Shown: in pieces, positions 15,366 to 24,548 of the stretch | Layout: each line of letters begins with the position of its first letter | Numbering within the stretch: the stretch's first letter is position 1 | Assembly (NCBI GenBank): GCA_017466695.1 | Contig: JAFTTR010000017.1 | Location: 62,001-126,000, forward strand | Source: Alphaproteobacteria bacterium | Lineage (GTDB): Bacteria > Pseudomonadota > Alphaproteobacteria > CAAHEQ01 > UBA3637 | Direction: 5' to 3' | Length of the DNA: 64,000 nt | The notes under the pieces: generated by a model | Database searches by the model: none | The model's input: the letters and a program-made list of their open reading frames with translations, nothing else | Told to the model about the DNA's origin: nothing | Translations under genes and position numbers: made by a program

Positions 15366-17143
15366 TTTTTATACGACCTTGGTTTTTATTATTACTTTTA
15401 GTTATTCCTCTTTTTTTTCATTTAAAAAAAAGAAGTTTGAACAATAACCCATGGAAAAAAATCATCAATCCTGAATTTTTACCTTTTTTAATAATAAAGC
15501 AAAATAAAACAAAGAAAGGGAATCTTTTTTTTATATGGATATCTTTATTATGGGCTATTTTAAGTATTGCTCTTGCAGGACCTGCTTTTGAAAAAGCACC
15601 AACAAGCGTCAACAAAAACGAACAAGGAACCGTTTTAATCGTTGATTTAAATAGTGTAAACCCAACAACTCTTACCCAACTTAAAATCAAACTGTCTGAA
15701 ACAGTCAAACAATTAAAAGCCGAACGCATTGGATTAGTTCTTTATGATGAAAAAGGGTATATTGCTCTTCCAATGACAGAAGATAAACAAATTATTCAAG
15801 AAATGATTCCTATTTTAGACCCATCTGTTTTGCCTGCCATGGGAAATAAAACGCATGAAGGATTTAAAACAGCTATTAACCTTTTAAAAAATAACAATCT
15901 TGAAACAGGGAGAATCTTATTCTTCACAGGAGGCATTCCTTCTGAAAAAGAAACACTTTCACTGTTAAAAGATTATAAGTATTCAATTGGCATCCTTGGT
16001 TTAGGAAATGGGGAAAAAACACCTCTTCTTCTACCAAACGGTCAATTTAGAAGAGATAATCAAGGAAACATTATTTTAAATCAGCTCAATCAAAAAGCTC
16101 TTTCTAAACTAGGGGCTTTAGAACTTTGGCAACCCACACATTCAGATATTGAATCCTTAATCAAAAAAACAAACCCATCACAAAATCCTTCTCTTTTTAC
16201 AAAAACACAAGATTTACTTTTCACTGTTGACACCTATAAAGATGTGGGGATTTACTTGCTTCTTTTATTAATGCCTTTTGTTGCCTTATTTTATCGAAAA
16301 GGATTTTTTATCTTAATTTTTCTTTTGTGTTCAACTGTATCAGAAGCTTCTTTATGGCTTAGAGATGATCAAATTTTATACAATTCAAATGAAAAAGCCG
16401 TTCAAGCATATAAAAACAAGGATTATTTATCTGCGCTAGCTGGCTTTAAAAACGACACATCTGATATGGGACTTTATAATCAAGGAAATGCGACAGCTTA
16501 TATGGGAAGATACCAAGAAGCTATTGATTTGTATAAGCAAGCGCTCCAAAAAAATCCCAATCACAAAGAGGCTCGTTTTAATAAAGAATATTTAGAAAGT
16601 ATGATGAAGAACAATCAATCTTCTTCTCAACAAAATCAAAAAAACAATTCTCAAAACCAATCAAATACAGGGGAAAATAACACTCAAACAAGTGAACAAA
16701 ATTCAAATAGTTCACAAGAAAAAGATTCAAAAAACACAGATAACTCAGAACAAAATAATGATGAAAAAAATACGCCTTCCTCTCAAGATAATGAAAGTGG
16801 CAAAAATCAGGAAACAAAAAACAACTCAAACTCAAGCGCATCAGAAGAAAACAAATCTCCCTCGGCCCCTTTAAATTCTGATACATCTAACACAGATAAA
16901 AATGAACAAATTTATCCTCCAGAAAAAGAAGAGAATACACCTTTAAAAGAAGAAGAAAAAACCACACCTCAAGAAAAACAAAATGAAAAAAATGAAAATA
17001 GTAATGAAGGAACTTATCTTGAAGAAAGTCAGAATGAAAACCCAATTGACCAAACTTCGCAAGAAATTTTTAATCGCTTAAAAAAAGATCCTTCCAGATT
17101 ATTAAGATACCGTTTATATGAACAAAACAGGAGAATCCCTTAA
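15362..17143 (+). CDS. batB: BatB-BatC fusion: VWA domain plus TPR
   Basis: A 593-residue fused protein. Residues 1-320 resemble BatB: two N-terminal membrane segments, a VWA-like domain and a third segment near 290-330. The MIDAS position reads DLNSVNP rather than DxSxS, so metal-dependent binding is probably lost here. Residues 350-415 form BatC-type tetratricopeptide repeats (LYNQGNATAYMGRYQEAIDL). Residues 420-565 are a Gln/Asn/Ser/Glu-rich low-complexity stretch, and the end (RLLRYRLYEQNRR) is typical of BatC. CGGAGG precedes ATG 15362, which overlaps batA by 4 nt. Translation into batD is coupled by a 1-nt overlap. Confidence 0.82.
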   Translation: MIFIRPWFLLLLLVIPLFFHLKKRSLNNNPWKKIINPEFLPFLIIKQNKTKKGNLFFIWISLLWAILSIALAGPAFEKAPTSVNKNEQGTVLIVDLNSVNPTTLTQLKIKLSETVKQLKAERIGLVLYDEKGYIALPMTEDKQIIQEMIPILDPSVLPAMGNKTHEGFKTAINLLKNNNLETGRILFFTGGIPSEKETLSLLKDYKYSIGILGLGNGEKTPLLLPNGQFRRDNQGNIILNQLNQKALSKLGALELWQPTHSDIESLIKKTNPSQNPSLFTKTQDLLFTVDTYKDVGIYLLLLLMPFVALFYRKGFFILIFLLCSTVSEASLWLRDDQILYNSNEKAVQAYKNKDYLSALAGFKNDTSDMGLYNQGNATAYMGRYQEAIDLYKQALQKNPNHKEARFNKEYLESMMKNNQSSSQQNQKNNSQNQSNTGENNTQTSEQNSNSSQEKDSKNTDNSEQNNDEKNTPSSQDNESGKNQETKNNSNSSASEENKSPSAPLNSDTSNTDKNEQIYPPEKEENTPLKEEEKTTPQEKQNEKNENSNEGTYLEESQNENPIDQTSQEIFNRLKKDPSRLLRYRLYEQNRRIP

Positions 17144-18603
17144 TGTTTAATATACTTAAAACAACTTTTTGTTTTAGTCTTTGTTTATATGCAACCACTG
17201 TTTTTTCAAAGACTGAAATGTATTTATCTAAAAATGAAATTGCTTTTGGTGAAACAACAAATCTTATTTTCGAATCTGATGAAGAATTGAAAACCCAACC
17301 GAATTTTGAACTTATTGAAAAAGAGTTTAAAATTTTAGGGAAAAGCCAATCAAGTAATGTCAGTGTTATAAATGGGGTTATGAGTAAAAAAAATAAAATT
17401 GCTTATACGCTCTATCCTTATCAAAAAGGTGAATTTAAAATTGGTCCTATCGAACTTGAGGGCCAAAAATTTGAAGCACTTCTGCTCAAAGTTGTTGACA
17501 CCCCCACTCAACAAACAAATGAAGCAAAACCCTTGGAAATTAAATTTGAATCAACTGTATATCCTTCACAAATTTACGAAGGACAAGTCGCTTTATATAC
17601 CACAAAAATAACGGATGAAAATACACTTTATGATGCCAATTTAAAAACACCTTTTTCAAATTATTTAACATTCACACCTTTGGAATCAGACAAAATCTAT
17701 CAAACAAATAAGGATGGTAAAAACTACAGAGTTTTTGAACGCTTTTTTATTATTACGCCTCAACATAATGGATCTTTTCATATTCCACCAGCGCAATTAT
17801 CTGGTTTAGTTCCAGATTTAACAAAACAGACACGCCCTGATATTATGGGGGACTTTTTTAATTTTCCATTTGATTTTAATTTAAATTCAAAAAGAATGAA
17901 GCCTGTCTATTTTAACTCCAATGAAAATAGCATCGAGATTTTACCTAAGCCTACTCATTGGCAAGGATGGTGGTTCCCAAGTAATAAAGCTGAAATATCA
18001 GAAGACTACGTTATCCCTGACACAGTTTATGTTGGAGATGTCATCGAAAGAAGAGTTACACTAACAGCTGCAAATATTGAAAATGCTAAACTCCCTTTGC
18101 TCGAACATCCTAAAGAAGAAAATTTATCCATCTTTGCTAATCAAGAAGAACGTTTTAGCGAATTTAAAAATAATGAACTTTTAAGCACAGAAAACAGGAC
18201 ATTTGTATTATCATTTCAAAAAGAAGGGAAACAAATCATCCCTGCCATTAACATCAAATACTTTAACACACTTACAAAAAGTGAAGAAATTTTGACCCTC
18301 CCTGAAAAAGAAATCAATGTTCTTGCTCCGTTAAAAACTTCATACGCAGCTCCAACAGAGCAAACCCCTCCACCTTCTTCTCCACCACCACCTGTTTTAG
18401 ATAAAAATACAAGTTCAAAATCCTTTTCACAAACAAGCCTTTTAAGCTTTATTGGTGTTTTTTCTCTTTTAAGTATTGGTGGTCTTTTTTTTGCACTTAA
18501 AAAGAAAAAAAAGAGGATTAAAACATCCATTTTAGAAGAAATTAAAAAACCATCAAGAAAGAAAAAAAGGAAAAAGCCACTTCCTGATTTATATCTTGAT
18601 TAA
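17143..18603 (+). CDS. batD: BatD-like oxygen tolerance protein
   Basis: A 486-residue exported, membrane-anchored protein. A signal peptide (MFNILKTTFCFSLCLYATTVFS) precedes beta-rich periplasmic domains beginning EMYLSKNEIAFGETTNLIFE. A proline-rich linker near 405-420 leads to a transmembrane helix (about 430-448) and a very basic cytoplasmic tail. This layout matches BatD, the third partner of BatA and BatB/C. AGGAGA precedes its ATG, which shares one base with the batB/C stop. The usual moxR ATPase gene is not in this window. Confidence 0.85.
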   Translation: MFNILKTTFCFSLCLYATTVFSKTEMYLSKNEIAFGETTNLIFESDEELKTQPNFELIEKEFKILGKSQSSNVSVINGVMSKKNKIAYTLYPYQKGEFKIGPIELEGQKFEALLLKVVDTPTQQTNEAKPLEIKFESTVYPSQIYEGQVALYTTKITDENTLYDANLKTPFSNYLTFTPLESDKIYQTNKDGKNYRVFERFFIITPQHNGSFHIPPAQLSGLVPDLTKQTRPDIMGDFFNFPFDFNLNSKRMKPVYFNSNENSIEILPKPTHWQGWWFPSNKAEISEDYVIPDTVYVGDVIERRVTLTAANIENAKLPLLEHPKEENLSIFANQEERFSEFKNNELLSTENRTFVLSFQKEGKQIIPAINIKYFNTLTKSEEILTLPEKEINVLAPLKTSYAAPTEQTPPPSSPPPPVLDKNTSSKSFSQTSLLSFIGVFSLLSIGGLFFALKKKKKRIKTSILEEIKKPSRKKKRKKPLPDLYLD

Positions 18604-18620
18604 AAAATTTAAAAAAGTAC

Positions 18621-18649
18621 TTGACTTTTCAATTAAAATAATGTAAAAA
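18621..18649 (+). promoter_or_regulatory. Probable promoter of rpmB
   Basis: TTGACT, a close match to the -35 consensus, is followed after 17 nt by TAAAAA, preceded by TG as in extended -10 elements. The -10 is weak. The element lies between the batD stop and the rpmB start at 18690. Confidence 0.5.
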
Positions 18650-18689
18650 GTTTTAACAGTTTTATTTTTAGTAGGAAAGGATTAGTACA

Positions 18690-18992
18690 ATGGCAAAAAG
18701 ATGCCTCGTTTCAGGAAAAGGTGTTCAAACGGGTAACAATGTCAGTAAATCAAACCGCAAAACGCGTCGTCGCTTTTTGCCAAATTTACAAAGCGTTGCT
18801 ATTTATAGTGAAATTTTAGAACAACAAATCACTCTCAAACTCACAACACAAGGTTTGAGAACAATTGAAAAAAATGGTGGTTTAGATTTATACTTATTGA
18901 ACACACCAGTTTCTAAATTATCAGAAGAATCAAAAAAATTACGTGAACGCATTGAAGGTGCAAAAGCAAAAAAAGCTGCAAATGCTGCTTAA
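18690..18992 (+). CDS. rpmB: 50S ribosomal protein L28
   Basis: A 100-residue ribosomal protein. It starts [20 protein letters not shown] followed by the basic [14 protein letters not shown] block that defines bL28. Later [19 protein letters not shown] is also conserved. AGGAAAGGA lies upstream of the ATG. It appears to be a single-gene unit with its own promoter and a strong hairpin terminator. Confidence 0.97.
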   Translation: MAKRCLVSGKGVQTGNNVSKSNRKTRRRFLPNLQSVAIYSEILEQQITLKLTTQGLRTIEKNGGLDLYLLNTPVSKLSEESKKLRERIEGAKAKKAANAA

Positions 18993-19014
18993 TTTTTGAT
19001 TATAAGAATTGCAA

Positions 19015-19045
19015 AAAGACGTTGATATTTTCAACGTCTTTTTTT
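19015..19045 (+). terminator. Rho-independent terminator after rpmB
   Basis: An 8-bp stem gacgttga/tcaacgtc (19018-19025 and 19031-19038) with a 5-base loop is followed by a run of seven T residues. Confidence 0.9.
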
Positions 19046-19086
19046 ATTATCAAAAAAGTAAACAGGTCTAAAACAAAGGACAAAAA

Positions 19087-20028
19087 ATGAGAAAAAACAA
19101 ATTAAATTCAAAAAATAATACCCCTAAATCCAAATTAAAACTCCTATTAAAAAAAATCTTTTATATATGTTCAGTTTTATTCCTATTAAGCATTATCGGT
19201 ATCACCTCAACAGTTATCTACGAAACAATTTCAAACTGGAAATTTCAAAAACTCCCCTATTATCTTTTAACTTTTTTAAGCTCAATCTGCCTCATCGCCA
19301 TAACAGCTTTGATTGCACTCGCACTCAAACATAAAAAATTATTTTTTATATGTTTAATCAGTATTCCCATCATTCTTATTACTACAATCACAATCAACAA
19401 AGTGAATCAGCAAAAACACGTTTTGGGACATAGTTGTTTTGACCCAACACTACACTCTATTTCTGACAAACCCATCATTTACCTTTATCCAACTGAAAAA
19501 ACAAAAATCACAGTTACAGTTGGCAATCCTCAAAATCTAACACATACTTATCCAAAATACGAAACAGGTTGGACAGTTACAGCCGAACCAAACGGCAACT
19601 TAACCGACCCAAAAACAAATAAGCACTATTACGCTCTTTATTGGGAAGGAAAAAACACCATTGAACCTAACTTAAAAGAAGGTTTTGTTGTAAAAGGGAA
19701 AGATACAATTCCTTTCTTGGAAGAAAAACTCGCTCAATTAGGTCTAAACGAACGAGAAGCTAATGAGTTCATCATTTACTGGCTCCCCAAACTTGAATCC
19801 AGTCCTTACAACTTCATCAGATTCCAAACATTGGAAGAGCAAAATCAAAATATGCCATTAGAAGTTACACCACAACCAGACACTCTCATTCGTGTGATGA
19901 TGGAGTTTAAAAATCTTGTTACACCGATTATTGTAACAGAACAGGTTTTACCTCCAACACCTAAACGAACAGGATTTACTCTTGTCGAATGGGGTGGCAC
20001 AGATGTAACAGATACCATCTTAAAGTAA
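19087..20028 (+). CDS. Membrane-anchored protein of unknown function (YLYP/YALYWEG family)
   Basis: A 313-residue protein with a basic cytoplasmic start and three predicted membrane helices (about 24-44, 56-78 and 85-104). The C-terminal 190 residues form an extracytoplasmic domain. That domain begins after LGHSCFDPTLHS and carries PIIYLYPTEKTKITVTVG, a tyrosine-rich TYPKYETGWTVTAEPNG block and YYALYWEGKN. I recognise this as a widespread uncharacterised domain but know no function for it. It is a monocistronic unit between two terminators. There are no catalytic motifs I can name. The start at ATG 19087 follows AAAGGAC. Confidence 0.75.
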   Translation: MRKNKLNSKNNTPKSKLKLLLKKIFYICSVLFLLSIIGITSTVIYETISNWKFQKLPYYLLTFLSSICLIAITALIALALKHKKLFFICLISIPIILITTITINKVNQQKHVLGHSCFDPTLHSISDKPIIYLYPTEKTKITVTVGNPQNLTHTYPKYETGWTVTAEPNGNLTDPKTNKHYYALYWEGKNTIEPNLKEGFVVKGKDTIPFLEEKLAQLGLNEREANEFIIYWLPKLESSPYNFIRFQTLEEQNQNMPLEVTPQPDTLIRVMMEFKNLVTPIIVTEQVLPPTPKRTGFTLVEWGGTDVTDTILK

Positions 20029-20029
20029 T

Positions 20030-20064
20030 TAAAAAAAAGCCATCATAAAAGATGGCTTTTTTTA
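20030..20064. terminator. Bidirectional terminator
   Basis: The stem gccatc/gatggc has a 6-base loop and is bounded by eight A residues on the left and seven T residues on the right. It serves the unknown-function gene on the plus strand and the J-domain gene on the minus strand. Confidence 0.9.
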
Positions 20065-20069
20065 ATAGG

Positions 20070-20612
20070 TTATTTCTCACCCAGCTGTTTTAAAATGTAC
20101 TTATAATGGTCGTGCAATTTTTTAAACATTTTTTCAGCTTCTTTATCCCCGTGATTCGTATCTGGATGATATTTTTTTGCCAATTTCTTATATTGTTTTT
20201 TCACTTCAGATAATTTCAATGGAAAAGAAACCTCCAAAAAAGAAGCAGCCTCAGCCAATCGAGAATGGACCGGAACTTCCTTAACCGGAGGATTATGGCG
20301 ACCATCCATACCTAGACCCAAATCTTCAAAAACACCGAACTTGTCTTTTACTTGACCTGTTCCATACGTTTTAAACTGACCCAAACGCCAAGTGGGGCGT
20401 TGCCATGTTGTATCATTTTGAATATGTTGTTCAATTTCTTCACTTGAAAGCCCTTGATAAAAATTCCAATTTTTATTGTATTCTTTCACATGATTTAAAC
20501 AAAACCAATAATAATCATTCAACAAGCGATTCTTCGGCGCTTTAAAAGATCCACACTCTTCACAACCCGGAAAATCACATTTTCTTTCCATTTTTTCACT
20601 TTTTTTTATCAT
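20070..20612 (-). CDS. J-domain protein with N-terminal zinc site
   Basis: A 180-residue protein. The C-terminal 60 residues are a J-domain (LKLSEVKKQYKKLAKKYHPD, with the HPD motif that stimulates DnaK ATPase). The N-terminus has a likely zinc site from CDFPGCEECG and CLNHVKEYN. The family is common in alphaproteobacteria and acts as a specialised DnaK co-chaperone. Two starts are possible, ATG 20612 and ATG 20591, each with a weak GAGTG or AAGTG ribosome site; the first is used here. It shares a bidirectional terminator with the gene to the left. Confidence 0.85.
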   Translation of the reverse strand: MIKKSEKMERKCDFPGCEECGSFKAPKNRLLNDYYWFCLNHVKEYNKNWNFYQGLSSEEIEQHIQNDTTWQRPTWRLGQFKTYGTGQVKDKFGVFEDLGLGMDGRHNPPVKEVPVHSRLAEAASFLEVSFPLKLSEVKKQYKKLAKKYHPDTNHGDKEAEKMFKKLHDHYKYILKQLGEK

Positions 20613-20756
20613 TTTTCACTCTTTTTTATATTTTTATGCAGTTTTCTATTGAAATTTTCAACCTGAACGTGCATATTGTTATACAGGAATGACAAAAGTT
20701 ATTCGTTTTAGCAGTTATTATATCACATTTATTCAAAATACAAAAGGAGAACAAAG

Positions 20757-21038
20757 ATGCTCGTCTGCAAAAATGTTATTGTTAATGGTAGAAGAACAAG
20801 CATGCGATTAGATAGAGAAACATGGACTTCACTCACAGACATTTGTTTAAGAGAAAAAATCACAATACACGAACTTTGTTCTAAAATCGACTTAATACGG
20901 GATAAATCAGGATTATCCTCAGCAACAAGACTATTTGCGCTCACATATTTTAGATTTATTTTAAGCAAATACGAAAATGAAAAATTTCCATTTTCTCAAG
21001 ACTTCAATCCTGAAAAAATATTAAACGTAAAACAATAA
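20757..21038 (+). CDS. Ribbon-helix-helix (RHH_4) DNA-binding protein
   Basis: A 93-residue protein of the alphaproteobacterial RHH_4 type. GRRTSMRLDRETWTSLTDIC forms the beta strand and first helix, and LSSATRLFALTYFR the second helix of the fold. The family members are small dimeric DNA-binding proteins or regulators with mostly unknown targets. An AAAAGGAG site precedes ATG 20757. It stands alone, divergent from the J-domain gene and closed by a terminator. Confidence 0.85.
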   Translation: MLVCKNVIVNGRRTSMRLDRETWTSLTDICLREKITIHELCSKIDLIRDKSGLSSATRLFALTYFRFILSKYENEKFPFSQDFNPEKILNVKQ

Positions 21039-21055
21039 TTAAAACAACAACTTAA

Positions 21056-21080
21056 AGAAAGTGCCTTTGGCACTTTTTTT
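21056..21080 (+). terminator. Rho-independent terminator after the RHH gene
   Basis: The stem aaagtgcc/ggcacttt with a 3-base loop is followed by a T run. Confidence 0.9.
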
Positions 21081-21117
21081 CTTTTTCAGTTTTTTTAAAA
21101 AAATGCGTATTTTTTTG

Positions 21118-21146
21118 TGGAAACCAGCTTTAATTTTAGATATAAT
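21118..21146 (+). promoter_or_regulatory. Promoter of the coupling-protein operon
   Basis: TGGAAA is followed after 17 nt by a perfect TATAAT. The -10 ends 33 nt before the start codon at 21180. The -35 is a partial match. Confidence 0.55.
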
Positions 21147-21179
21147 AACCTTACAGGTTTGTTTTTTTAAGGCTATAAC

Positions 21180-22355
21180 ATGAAAAATTGGAAAAGAACT
21201 CTTACAATTGGTTTAATTTGGGGATATATTTTATTCGGTTGGTATTTGAATAACTTCTTCAAAACAAACTGGAATTTTCATATATTCTCCCTCTCAAACT
21301 GGGAATTTATTGTTGATGAATTTAGAAAAGGCTGGGGAATTTCTAGCACAGGTGATTGGGTTTTTGTTAGTATAATCCTGTTTATGTTCCCATTTTATAT
21401 TTTCACATGGCGTTGTGCCTTAAACGTTAAGTGGACTGACCTTATTCAAAGAACCGTTAATAAAATTATTTTTTTCTTCACCGGCTCAAAAACAGTTTTA
21501 AATCGTCCTGTCAAACTTGATTTAAACAAAAATTCATCAAAAACGACAAGACCTAAAGCTCTTGACAGTGGCCTTATTCGTCCAATTGCAAAAGATACTG
21601 AATTAAAAGTCCCTGTTGATGAAATGGGTGAAGCTCCAAAGCAAAATTCATATTCTGGAATGGGCAGAATGTCAACCTCTACTCAAAATTCTGGATTCTC
21701 ATTTGATAACTCAAAAAATGGTTTCATGCCACCAAATGATTCCCCTTTTACTTCTTCCTACGGCACACCCAGTGCAAAGAAAAGTTTTTCAATTGCGCCC
21801 TCTCCTTTAGATGAAGATGATTTTGACAAAATCTTATTAGAAGACATCAAGTTACCAGAGCGCACACGTTTAGAAGAAGATTTAGAAGCTGTTTTAGAAA
21901 AAGCAGGTTATTCATTGTTACGTAATGTTCAATTAGGTAATTTGACAGCTGATTACCTAGCTGTTGGGGAAAATAGAGTTATTGTTTGTCAAATCGATCC
22001 TGAAGAAGGTGATTGGCTTGCAGACGAGGAACGTTTCAATGGCGAAGACCCATTATGGTTTTCAGAGAGTTCACACCGTATATCCCCTGTTTTTAAATTA
22101 TTGGAAGAGGTTAAAAAACTTTCAACAAGACTTTCAACATCTGGCTTTATCGGCTCTGTTGCCCCTGTTTTTGTGATTAAAAAGGGAACAATCATAAATG
22201 CTGAAGATATGCTTTCAACTTGGAAAGAGATGTCTATCAGTGTTTGTAGAACTGATATGGGGGGCCCTGATGATTTGAAAAGCTTCACCGAAACAATTGT
22301 TCAAGATAAAGAACCTTCTGAAGAAACCTTGGCTATTGTTCATAATGCATTATAG
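21180..22355 (+). CDS. Membrane protein with NERD-like cytoplasmic domain
   Basis: A 391-residue protein. Two membrane helices lie near residues 8-24 and 62-80. A disordered Ser/Pro/Asn-rich linker covers about 105-215. A folded C-terminal domain begins LPERTRLEEDLEAVLEKAGY. It resembles nuclease-related (NERD) folds: LLRNVQLGNLTADYLAVGEN is the strand with the acidic residue, but the following E-x-K is replaced by CQIDPEEGDW, so nuclease activity is unlikely. It is first of four genes, 9 nt before a VirD4-type ATPase. Topology and position recall Legionella DotM next to DotL, but I see no sequence proof of that. It is likely a partner of the coupling protein. Confidence 0.6.
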   Translation: MKNWKRTLTIGLIWGYILFGWYLNNFFKTNWNFHIFSLSNWEFIVDEFRKGWGISSTGDWVFVSIILFMFPFYIFTWRCALNVKWTDLIQRTVNKIIFFFTGSKTVLNRPVKLDLNKNSSKTTRPKALDSGLIRPIAKDTELKVPVDEMGEAPKQNSYSGMGRMSTSTQNSGFSFDNSKNGFMPPNDSPFTSSYGTPSAKKSFSIAPSPLDEDDFDKILLEDIKLPERTRLEEDLEAVLEKAGYSLLRNVQLGNLTADYLAVGENRVIVCQIDPEEGDWLADEERFNGEDPLWFSESSHRISPVFKLLEEVKKLSTRLSTSGFIGSVAPVFVIKKGTIINAEDMLSTWKEMSISVCRTDMGGPDDLKSFTETIVQDKEPSEETLAIVHNAL

Positions 22356-22364
22356 GAGACAAAA

Positions 22365-24548
22365 ATGGCATTTAAAAGAGACAGTGCTTATGAGGATCAA
22401 ACCAAATATGTTCTGTGGGTAATTTATACAATTATAGCTTCATTTGTAACACTTTACGTTATGATGTTGCTGATGTTACCTCTTAATTTGCTTTTAGACA
22501 CAGAATTAAGCATTTTAACTTGGCGAAAAATCGCAAATTTTTGGGCAACTAATTGGAATGATACAACAAAATTAATTTTGCTTTATTCCTCTCGAATTAA
22601 AGCTGTGTCAAATGCTGTTGAAGTAACCCCAGCTAGCTACTTGGTATTTGTCCCATTTTTATCTTTTTTCATTGTCTTTATTGCAGGTCTTATCAGAAAC
22701 CCATATGAGTATATGCCAAAAATCTTTGGTGGTGGCCGTATGGCCGAATATGGCGACATCAAAAAAATGAAACTTTTCGATGGTTTTTGTGTTGTATTAG
22801 GCAGATTTAAAGGAAAATTAATGAAAATGCCTGAGACACTTTCTTGTTTGGTTGTTGCCCCTCCGGGAACTGGTAAAACTGTTGGTGTTGTGATTCCAAC
22901 AATCTTAGAATCCCCAACCCTTAGCTTAATCGTCAACGACCCTAAACCAGAGCTTTGTTACAATACAACAGCATACAGAGCAACCATTGGTCCTGTTTTT
23001 GTTATTAACTGGGGGGCTCAAGATGAACCTGAGAAAGGGATTTTCTTCCCAAGTTGGAACCCTCTTTCAGCCAGCTGTTTACCACCTCTTGGCAGTGATC
23101 GTGAAAAATATATCGACTCTATGGTGGCTGTTCTTGTTGAAGAACCAAAAGGGGGAGCTGACCCTCACTGGTCAAAAACGGGTCGTAACGCCATGGCAGG
23201 ATTCTTACAATTTATTTCAAGTAAATGTGAGCGTGCTCGTGCCAATGACTACTTCATTAACAAATTGATGGAAGGGAACTTTGACCAAGAAGATGCCAAT
23301 GTGCTCGCCACCTATTATGACGGCATGTCGGATCAAAGCGCTCAAATAGCTTTAGATGCCTTACAAAAAGGTGAATTGTCAGCTGAAAACTATGCTCCAA
23401 TTGGCACATGGGAAGGTCTTCCAGAACAATGGCAAGGGAATGAACCTTGTATCGCTATGATTTTTGACTGGTTAACAGAATCGCAAATGAAAATTGCAGC
23501 AGATATTAAACGCCGGTCAGATGAAGGAGACCAAATGGCCATGATGGCTGATCCAATGCGTGATTTATTGGATTTAGCTGTTAAGGAAGCAACGAGATTT
23601 GCTTATGCCCATCGATGTGTTGTTGAAATGAACCAATTAGCTGGGACACCAGATAAAGAACGTGGTTCTATTTTATCAACAGCCTTGACAGGTATTAACA
23701 TTTTCAAAAACTCGGCCGTACGTGTTCGTACAAAGTTCAGCGACTTAACTTTTAGAGACTTGCGTGGTCTTCAAGACCCTATTAGTGGCGAAGTTAAACC
23801 TGTTTCCGTTTATCTTTCAGTTAACCAAGTTGACGCTAGAAGTATGAACGTTATTACAGGGATTTTTGTTGAATTAATGAGTTCATTCCTTATTTCAAAC
23901 CCACCAAATTTTGTTGGCAATGATGGTATCAAATCTGGCCCATATCCTGTTTTATTCGTGCTTGACGAGTTCCCTCAAATGCCAAAATTAGCAGCTGTTA
24001 AAGATGGGCCAGCTGTTGGTCGTGGTCAAAAAGTGGCCTATCTGCTTATTGGGCAGGATTTAGGACAAATCTCTGGTCAATATGGTAAAGATGACTTAGA
24101 AACAATTATTACAACAACTGCTGCTAAAGTTATTTTGGCACAAAACAACGAACAAACAGCCGAACGTTTCTCCAAAATGATTGGTACAAAAACAATTGAG
24201 GTTGCCAGTTCTTCAAGAACAGAGGGTGTTTCTCAACAAACAAATCCTTTTGCTGCAAACATTTCAAGGTCTCTTCAAAGTTCAAACGTTGTTGGTGCAT
24301 CAGACATGATGAGTTTGGAAAAAACAAAACAATACGTTCTTTTCCAAGGCTTCTTAAACAGACCAATTTTGGCAGATGCTCCTCGTTGGTTCTTAGATAA
24401 AAGTATGAAGAAAAAATGCGCTATGGGAGCTTCTCCTTGGGTTCCATATTGGATTGTTGCACAAAGAGAAAACACCGACATACAAACCCTTAAAATATTG
24501 ATGAAAGGTCAAATTGACGACTTAGAAGAAGAGGTAAGCAAAGCTTAA
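22365..24548 (+). CDS. VirD4/TraG-family type IV coupling protein
   Basis: A 727-residue hexameric-type ATPase. Two N-terminal membrane segments lie near 15-45 and 90-110. GGGRMAEYGDIKKMKLFDG is the family signature ahead of Walker A at residues 165-172 (APPGTGKT). Walker B (LFVLDEFPQMP) lies near residue 525 and LLIGQDLGQI follows as sensor. Such proteins bring protein or DNA substrates to type IV secretion systems at the inner membrane. No VirB or relaxase gene occurs in the window, so the channel must be elsewhere if it exists. AGGAG precedes ATG 22365. The stop shares one base with the next gene. Confidence 0.92.
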   Translation: MAFKRDSAYEDQTKYVLWVIYTIIASFVTLYVMMLLMLPLNLLLDTELSILTWRKIANFWATNWNDTTKLILLYSSRIKAVSNAVEVTPASYLVFVPFLSFFIVFIAGLIRNPYEYMPKIFGGGRMAEYGDIKKMKLFDGFCVVLGRFKGKLMKMPETLSCLVVAPPGTGKTVGVVIPTILESPTLSLIVNDPKPELCYNTTAYRATIGPVFVINWGAQDEPEKGIFFPSWNPLSASCLPPLGSDREKYIDSMVAVLVEEPKGGADPHWSKTGRNAMAGFLQFISSKCERARANDYFINKLMEGNFDQEDANVLATYYDGMSDQSAQIALDALQKGELSAENYAPIGTWEGLPEQWQGNEPCIAMIFDWLTESQMKIAADIKRRSDEGDQMAMMADPMRDLLDLAVKEATRFAYAHRCVVEMNQLAGTPDKERGSILSTALTGINIFKNSAVRVRTKFSDLTFRDLRGLQDPISGEVKPVSVYLSVNQVDARSMNVITGIFVELMSSFLISNPPNFVGNDGIKSGPYPVLFVLDEFPQMPKLAAVKDGPAVGRGQKVAYLLIGQDLGQISGQYGKDDLETIITTTAAKVILAQNNEQTAERFSKMIGTKTIEVASSSRTEGVSQQTNPFAANISRSLQSSNVVGASDMMSLEKTKQYVLFQGFLNRPILADAPRWFLDKSMKKKCAMGASPWVPYWIVAQRENTDIQTLKILMKGQIDDLEEEVSKA

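Noticed and set aside
15362-17143. Frameshift or assembly fusion between batB and batC
   Set aside because: The frame is continuous with consistent codon use, and BatB-BatC fusions occur naturally.
22365-24548. Identification of the coupling ATPase as DotL itself
   Set aside because: Its motifs fit the VirD4/TraG family; only the topology and order of neighbours recall DotM-DotL-DotN.
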